Below are positions 63,714 through 64,000 of a stretch of 64,000 nucleotides of DNA, one piece after another. Source of the stretch: Meconema thalassinum (Eukaryota; Arthropoda; Insecta; Orthoptera; Tettigoniidae); NCBI GenBank assembly GCA_946902985.2, contig OX336396.1:232452797-232516796 (forward strand), read 5' to 3'. The stretch's first letter is position 1. The number at the start of each line of letters is the position of its first letter. The translations under genes were made by a program, and so were the position numbers. The notes under the pieces were generated by a model. The model worked only from the letters and a program-made list of their open reading frames with translations, was not told the DNA's origin and made no database searches.

Positions 63714-64000
63714 TTGTTGTTTGAGTCTTCAGTCTTTTGACTGGTTTGATGCAGCCCTCCACGCCTCCCTGTCCTGAGCTAATCGTTTCATCTCTACATA
63801 GCTACCACGCCCTACATCCGAGGCAATCTGTTTAACATATTCTAACCTTGGTCTACCCCTACAGTTCTTGTCCTCAACCCTTCCTTCCATAACTAAGCTT
63901 GCTATTCCTGGGTGTCTTAGTATGTATCCTACTAACCTATCTCTTCTCTTCATTAGCAGTCTCCAGAAACATCTCTCCTCTCCCACTCGTTTTAATACCT
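63714..64000 (-). mobile_element. RTE LINE-C, 3' end, cut by the window edge
   Basis: The minus strand shows the RTE 3' end with (CAA)n-type tail, and the C-terminal coding end RRDRLVGYILRHPGIASLV through GRPRLEYVKQIASDVG to NQSKD and a stop (63729). It keeps the normal stop that LINE-B lost. The rest lies beyond 64000. Confidence 0.9.

Overview
The window looks like intergenic DNA from a large, repeat-rich arthropod genome, most likely an insect. Evidence: several tRNA-headed SINE families, RTE-type and other non-LTR retrotransposons, a Ty3/gypsy LTR retrotransposon, and insect-style piggyBac, mariner and hAT derivatives, all AT-rich. An orthopteroid or similar large-genome insect fits, but the species cannot be named from the sequence. 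I recognise no host protein gene, functional tRNA, rRNA or CRISPR array. Nearly everything supportable is a mobile element or a fragment of one.

Layout. 1-11 kb: SINE-1 with a retroposon and a fold-back hairpin inside it; LINE-2 (my label) tail fragments; a piggyBac deletion derivative (3.9-6.7 kb) invaded by a hairpin-ended repeat called here H1; a hAT derivative (7.9-8.7 kb); a Crypton-like fragment (10.0-11.1 kb). 11-22.3 kb: SINEs, a third LINE type, then a nest: a LINE-2 copy holds an RTE LINE (A), which holds repeat H2, which holds a nearly full-length RTE LINE (B); H3 sits in the same LINE-2. 22.4-26.5 kb: a Tc1/mariner-type MITE and two inverted Crypton-like copies. 26.5-31.1 kb: a SINE whose tail was entered by two head-to-tail Helitron-like elements built from about 164-bp monomers. 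31-43 kb: SINEs, an old RTE copy carrying a hAT MITE, H4, H5, and a LINE-2 copy with an almost open endonuclease/RT frame. 43.1-57.6 kb: a recent, apparently intact Ty3/gypsy element on the minus strand (gag 804 aa, pol 1098 aa) with 4.1-4.3 kb LTRs and a CTAT target duplication. 57.7-64 kb: SINEs, a mariner fold-back palindrome, a mariner derivative nested in a SINE, a piggyBac-like end beside a 241-bp repeat, and the 3' end of another RTE LINE.

How the parts work together. The autonomous-type machinery is the gypsy element, the RTE LINEs and LINE-2, most of them broken. The SINEs depend on LINE machinery and swap 3' tails. Four DNA-transposon relics kept only the N-terminal DNA-binding end of the transposase. 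The H repeats carry ATGGCGGC-type (YY1/Pho-like) cores at a strikingly regular 145-147 bp spacing.
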